From Carya illinoinensis (taxonomy: Eukaryota; Streptophyta; Magnoliopsida; Fagales; Juglandaceae), in NCBI RefSeq assembly GCF_018687715.1, contig NC_056759.1, positions 1,896,501 through 1,960,500 of the forward strand: a stretch of 64,000 bases of DNA. The letters run 5' to 3'. Positions 60,121 to 64,000 of this stretch are shown here, in pieces (within the stretch, counting starts at the first letter, position 1; every line of letters begins with the position of its first letter). The position numbers were made by a program, and so were the translations under genes. The notes below the pieces were generated by a model. It had not been told where the DNA came from. It saw only the letters and a list, made by a program, of their open reading frames with translations, and searched no databases.

Positions 60121-60239
60121 GGTTTCTAAATTCGTCCCAAGGTTGAATCTGCCCGTCTCCATGCCACAGTCGCGGGATGGGCTGTTGTCACTATTCAAAC
60201 CAACGGCAGGAAGAAAACCAACGGTAGGGAGAAGGGAAG

Positions 60240-60395
60240 CCGTCTGTCTCGATTCGAACCTCTCGCAGCGAGAAGGGGACCTCAACGAGAAGGGTCTGAA
60301 GCCGTGTTGATTCGAACCTCCCGCAGCGACAATAAACAATACTTGGTCGCGGGATGGGGCTGTCGGTGCGATTCGAACCACCGGAGCGATTTGGG
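60240..60395. repeat. three-copy degenerate repeat around gattcgaacc
   Basis: cgattcgaacctctcgcagc (about 60248), tgattcgaacctcccgcagc (about 60308) and gcgattcgaaccaccggag (about 60369) lie 60-61 bases apart in a GC-rich block, at the start of the candidate MULE's minus-strand transcription unit. Confidence 0.75.
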
Positions 60396-60730
60396 GATGA
60401 AGCTGTCTCGAGATGGGGGGACCTGGATGGTATACGAGCTGTCTCTGCTCAAACCAGAAGGGGACCTGAATGGGTTTGAGATTAAATGGGCAAAGATTGG
60501 GTGCATCGCGGTTTAGACATAAAGAGCATGAGACGCATACGTGGCAGGCAATTACTGGAGGATTGTTATTTGAGGGTTAACAGCCCAACCGATCCCCAGG
60601 TATTCTCAACAATTAATTGCAAGGGAAAAAATGGATAGACCATTTGGTATGGGAAGTCAAAAGCCATGTCTTTTTTATTTTCATAGGTTTTTGAGATGAA
60701 AATCACTTTGAATGCCTACAGCTATCAATT

Positions 60731-61269
60731 ACGTTGGCATTGATTTATGCAAAAACACCTCTTTTGGGGATTGACTTTTTCATTCAAGAAAAACTCTCAC
60801 AATCAAAATAATAATAAAATATTATTTTTTTTATTATTAATGTTTTTCCTAAAATTAATTTTTTTTATATATTTTTTGCAATTAACATCCACTACATACA
60901 TTTGGCATTAATAATACAAATATAATAATAAAAATATATAATTTTTTTGTATATTATATTAAAAATATAATAACATGATAAAAAATATATATATAATATA
61001 TTATAATAATAAAATGAAGTTGAAGGTGAAGGTTTGTTGTGTTGTTGATGAGGGAGAAGAGGAAAGGGTTGTGAGAGAGAGTGAAAGGAGAGAGAAATAA
61101 TTAGTAAAATAAAATTTTTAGAATGAATAGTAGATCTTCAAATTTGTATAAATATTGTTCATAACTATGCAAAAACATATAAATGCATAGTTCAATTTAG
61201 TTAAATTTAGAGTCATATTATGCAAATATGTCTTTGCATTTGCATTTGCATATATCAATGCCAATACTC
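60731..61269. mobile_element. MITE family C, copy 3 (about 540 bp)
   Basis: The left end ttggcattgatttatgcaaa is matched, inward from the right end, by ttggcattgatatatgcaaa. The interior is AT-rich with gattgactttttcattcaa and gaatagtagatcttcaaat. Related segments are 32905-33185 and 46445-46860 (inverted). The target-site duplication is not resolved. Confidence 0.65.
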
Positions 61270-64000
61270 AAAGAAAAATGCTAGGTAGTAGGTACACCTA
61301 ATGATGGTGTACCGAGTCACGACATGGGTGCGTCTTTTTTTCTTTTTTTTTCTTTTTTCAGTCCACTCCTTCGGTGCATGTAGCAGCATCCTTAGGAAAT
61401 AATCACGTGAAACTTGAAAGTTTAATATTGAAAAGGAGAATGAGAAGAAGAACATATATGCCAAAGAGTTGAGAGGGCTTCTGAAGAGGAGAGACTCATC
61501 CTCATCTCCTTCACTGTCATTATTCCACTGAGAAACAAACGCCAAGAGGAAAAATCCTAATCAAAATCTCCAACTTTTTCTCTTTTTTTTTTTCCTTGTA
61601 ATAATCTTTAGTGGGCATGTAGTCGACTTTCTTATAAATCATGTCTTCCATGACTTTCCTCTCTATCTCTGTCTCTGTCTCTCTCTCTCTCTCTCCACCG
61701 CCCCCTCCCTATTAGGTTAGATTCTTATAAGATAACAAAAAGAGAGTGGCATTCACAGGAATGGTCCTGCTTTCATGAGTTTGGGCTGTGGCTGTCTTTA
61801 GTCGTCACTTTCAATATGCTTCATACAATTTCACGTGGGACTAACCCCTTCCCTGCCAACCACTCTCACTTAATGCGGCAATACTACTCTCGTTAGAATA
61901 AGCCTGTGGCCTGAATTTTCTTTTACCTGTTAATTTGCAGCTTTCTCGTATTAGTCCCCTTTCAATCCATGTGATTGTTTTCCCCAACCAACTCCGTGGA
62001 TCCCAAGTGTCTTTGATCAGTTGTCATGCCTAGAAATTTCCCGTGAGCTTAATGTCAAAGTGCCTATCTTGTCACGGCCTTGAATTCTGAATAAACATCT
62101 CTCTTCTCTCAAATCAAAAGCACAAAGGTAGGAGTCACGACTGACTTCTTTGCTTGCTTGCTTTAAATAGGGAGTTGGGGGCGGGGGGATTTTTCAAATC
62201 TTTAGCATTGAATTATAGCAACTTAAAAGCATCATCAATGTATTAGTCAAAATTAAAGGAGATTTTTGATAAATATGAGATGAATTTTAACTTTGACTAT
62301 TACATTTACCTACGTCTCATATTAGAATAGTTATTTTTTTATTATATAATAATAAAATAATATAAGATGAATTTTATTTTGACTATTCACATCAAATCTC
62401 TATATTGTATTATCTATTTATTTATTATATAGTAATAAAATAATTAATAATTAAAAAATATTAATTTATTTTAGTTTATCACTTTTTACCCTTTTATAAT
62501 TTATTTTATTTGAGTTGTATGCCATGGATTTTCTATGGAAACAATAGTTGGAATTGAGTGGAATGACGAAGGGAATAATAAAAACAGAGAAATAATAGAT
62601 AAAATAAATATTTGATGAAGCTACAATAGCAAGCAAATTTAGAAATAATTATGGTGTTTACTGTAGCTAAAGTTCAAATATTTAAATTTTGACTAATCCA
62701 TTGTAATGGTATTTTAGGGTCTAATAGTTAAACAAGGGATGGATTTAGCATTTGGTTAATCCATAAGTACGCTCTTATCAATCTAACATTTGAAGCTTTC
62801 GAATATATTGAAGATTCTTCAAAAAATATTTGAAAAAAAAAATGCAAAGTGTGCATTATTTATAGTTCATGACCCTATTACAAGGTCAAGATCCAAAGAT
62901 ATGTGGCCCCTATTTGGATATGGAGTCCCTCACCACTCCTTTCCTACTAGTTTTGGGCTTTTCCAATATATTTTTTTTTTTCATAAATTTTGGAGATGAA
63001 TGTTCGGGCAGGGAAGGGGGGGTTTTGGGTGGGGAGAAAGTGATAGGAATAATCTCAAAATGCTCTACGCACTTAGTGAGTGGATTGTCCAGTACTCCAC
63101 GTCAACTCAAAGAGATTAGAAGCAAGTGGGTACTTTTTCTACTGTTTCTATATAAAATGCCTGCTCTATATAACATTACCAAAGTTTTATACTATACATT
63201 TTTATTTAATTATACCAAAGTTTTTATCATAATATTTAAATATGTTTATATTTAAATATAAAGATGAACTTGATGACATAAAATCAAAGTCTACAAAATA
63301 GAAGTTTTGAGTTCGAACCTCCTCTCCCAATGTATCAACATATACATATATAAGGACGAAAATGATAAATTACATATTGATTAAATTTTTGTGTATGATA
63401 TAGGATTTTCTTATAGTATTTCTCATATAACATGATTGTGGTCAAAAACTACGCAAATTAGAACATGGAACTTCTTAACCATTTCTATGGAAAAACACAT
63501 CTCTCTCTCTCTCTCTACATCTCTCAATTATCACTCTCAAAACAAAAAAAGCAAGCCAGATAGGTATTATAGTGATGTCGAGTTTTGGGACAATATGAAT
63601 ATTGCATTACTGTTAATGAAATAATTAGAGAGCATTCTAATATCTAAAGATCAGCTATGCCTGCCTGGCCCGTGAAAGTGGAGACAACAGGCATTGATCT
63701 TTATTGGCCTAATTATTCCATGCATCTTTTCTATCTAACTTTCTTCCTTTCCCTGCCTCTACTTTAGACTTAAGAACACATTATTTGTGTACTCGTGTCC
63801 TGATAGCTTGAGAAGGTCAAAATGTCAATTGAAGCAGGTGGGGGCCCCGAGGAACCAAAACCCATCAATGACCATATCTTCTCAGTCACACATGGCATGA
63901 TAAGTATTTAGTATTGATTTGTGGTGCCTGCCTTCAACAAGTGGGAATCTAAAGTGCTTTTCCTTTCCCTCAAAACCATAAAACGTGATAATGCAATGAC
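61270..64000. other. intergenic region
   Basis: No gene was recognised. It contains CT microsatellites (about 61670-61695 and 63502-63517), T-rich tracts and AT-rich stretches. The minus-strand ORF at 61255-61545 has an acidic start and a basic C-terminus but no family I can name. The DNA beyond 63640 may be a distal promoter of a gene outside the window. Confidence 0.5.

Larger units (their letters stand above)
54652..60572. mobile_element. candidate MULE carrying a FAR1-type transposase and a GRF protein
   Basis: Inverted ends are aataacagctctccactcag followed by ctgccacc (54652-54682), matched inward from the right by aataacaatcctccagtaat followed by cctgccacg (60550-60572 outward). Identity is imperfect and no 9-bp target-site duplication was fixed. 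Both ends have GC-rich leader-like blocks (54780-55040 and 60120-60500). Inside, a FAR1-type transposase (+) and a GRF ORF (-) converge. The single-element interpretation is an inference. Confidence 0.45.

Noticed and set aside
61255..61545. Minus-strand 96-aa ORF starting MAFVSQWNNDSEGDED
   Set aside because: The plausible-looking start is followed by translation of T-rich sequence (Lys/Phe-rich). No family is recognised and support is too weak for a gene call.

Overview
The window is nuclear DNA from a flowering plant, most likely a woody eudicot. Evidence: spliced genes with short exons and GT-AG introns, plant-type families (LRK10-like receptor kinase, DUF1644 protein, FAR1-type transposase), AT-rich intergenic DNA with long CT/GA and TA microsatellites, and dense DNA transposons. 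The species cannot be named from the sequence alone. No rRNA, tRNA, CRISPR array or bacterial-type operon was seen.

Layout. 1-620: LTR-like retrotransposon fragment. 4.2-11.0 kb (+): ten-coding-exon HBS1-like ribosome-rescue GTPase. 12.4-15.2 kb (+): DUF1644 zinc-finger protein. 15.7-20.0 kb: two non-autonomous hAT elements. 20.25-23.24 kb (-): REI1-like (REIL) 60S biogenesis factor. 23.5-33.2 kb: mobile-element cluster with a diverged direct duplication, a small hAT (24.5-25.3 kb), and three hAT elements nested inside each other (26339-32896, 26711-32714, 27353-32321). The first two of these three have exact 8-bp target-site duplications, the innermost a 7/8 one. The middle element carries a broken piece of a sugar-phosphate/nucleotide-sugar translocator gene. 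The innermost carries a BED-hAT transposase killed by three TAG codons. 33-42 kb: gene-poor DNA with a PPR pseudogene, a GRF zinc-finger pseudogene, tandem repeats, a Mutator-type MITE and a 945-bp MULE-like element. 42.4-46.4 kb: probable LTR-retrotransposon-derived DNA with a coiled-coil ORF on the minus strand. 47.9-49.4 kb (+): transmembrane non-RD receptor kinase with no recognisable ectodomain. 50.9-53.9 kb (+): COP9 signalosome subunit 5 (CSN5) with an apparent 2-base deletion near the C-terminus. 54.65-60.57 kb: candidate MULE with a FAR1-type transposase pseudogene (+) facing a GRF zinc-finger/transmembrane ORF (-). 60.7-64 kb: a MITE, then intergenic DNA.

The five host genes are dispersed and do not form a pathway cluster. 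Three of them serve translation or protein turnover (HBS1, REIL, CSN5); one is signalling (receptor kinase) and one is uncharacterised (DUF1644). Most of the rest is transposon history that can be ordered by nesting and target-site duplications. Exon boundaries were placed by reading frame, GT-AG sites and family conservation, without transcript evidence.
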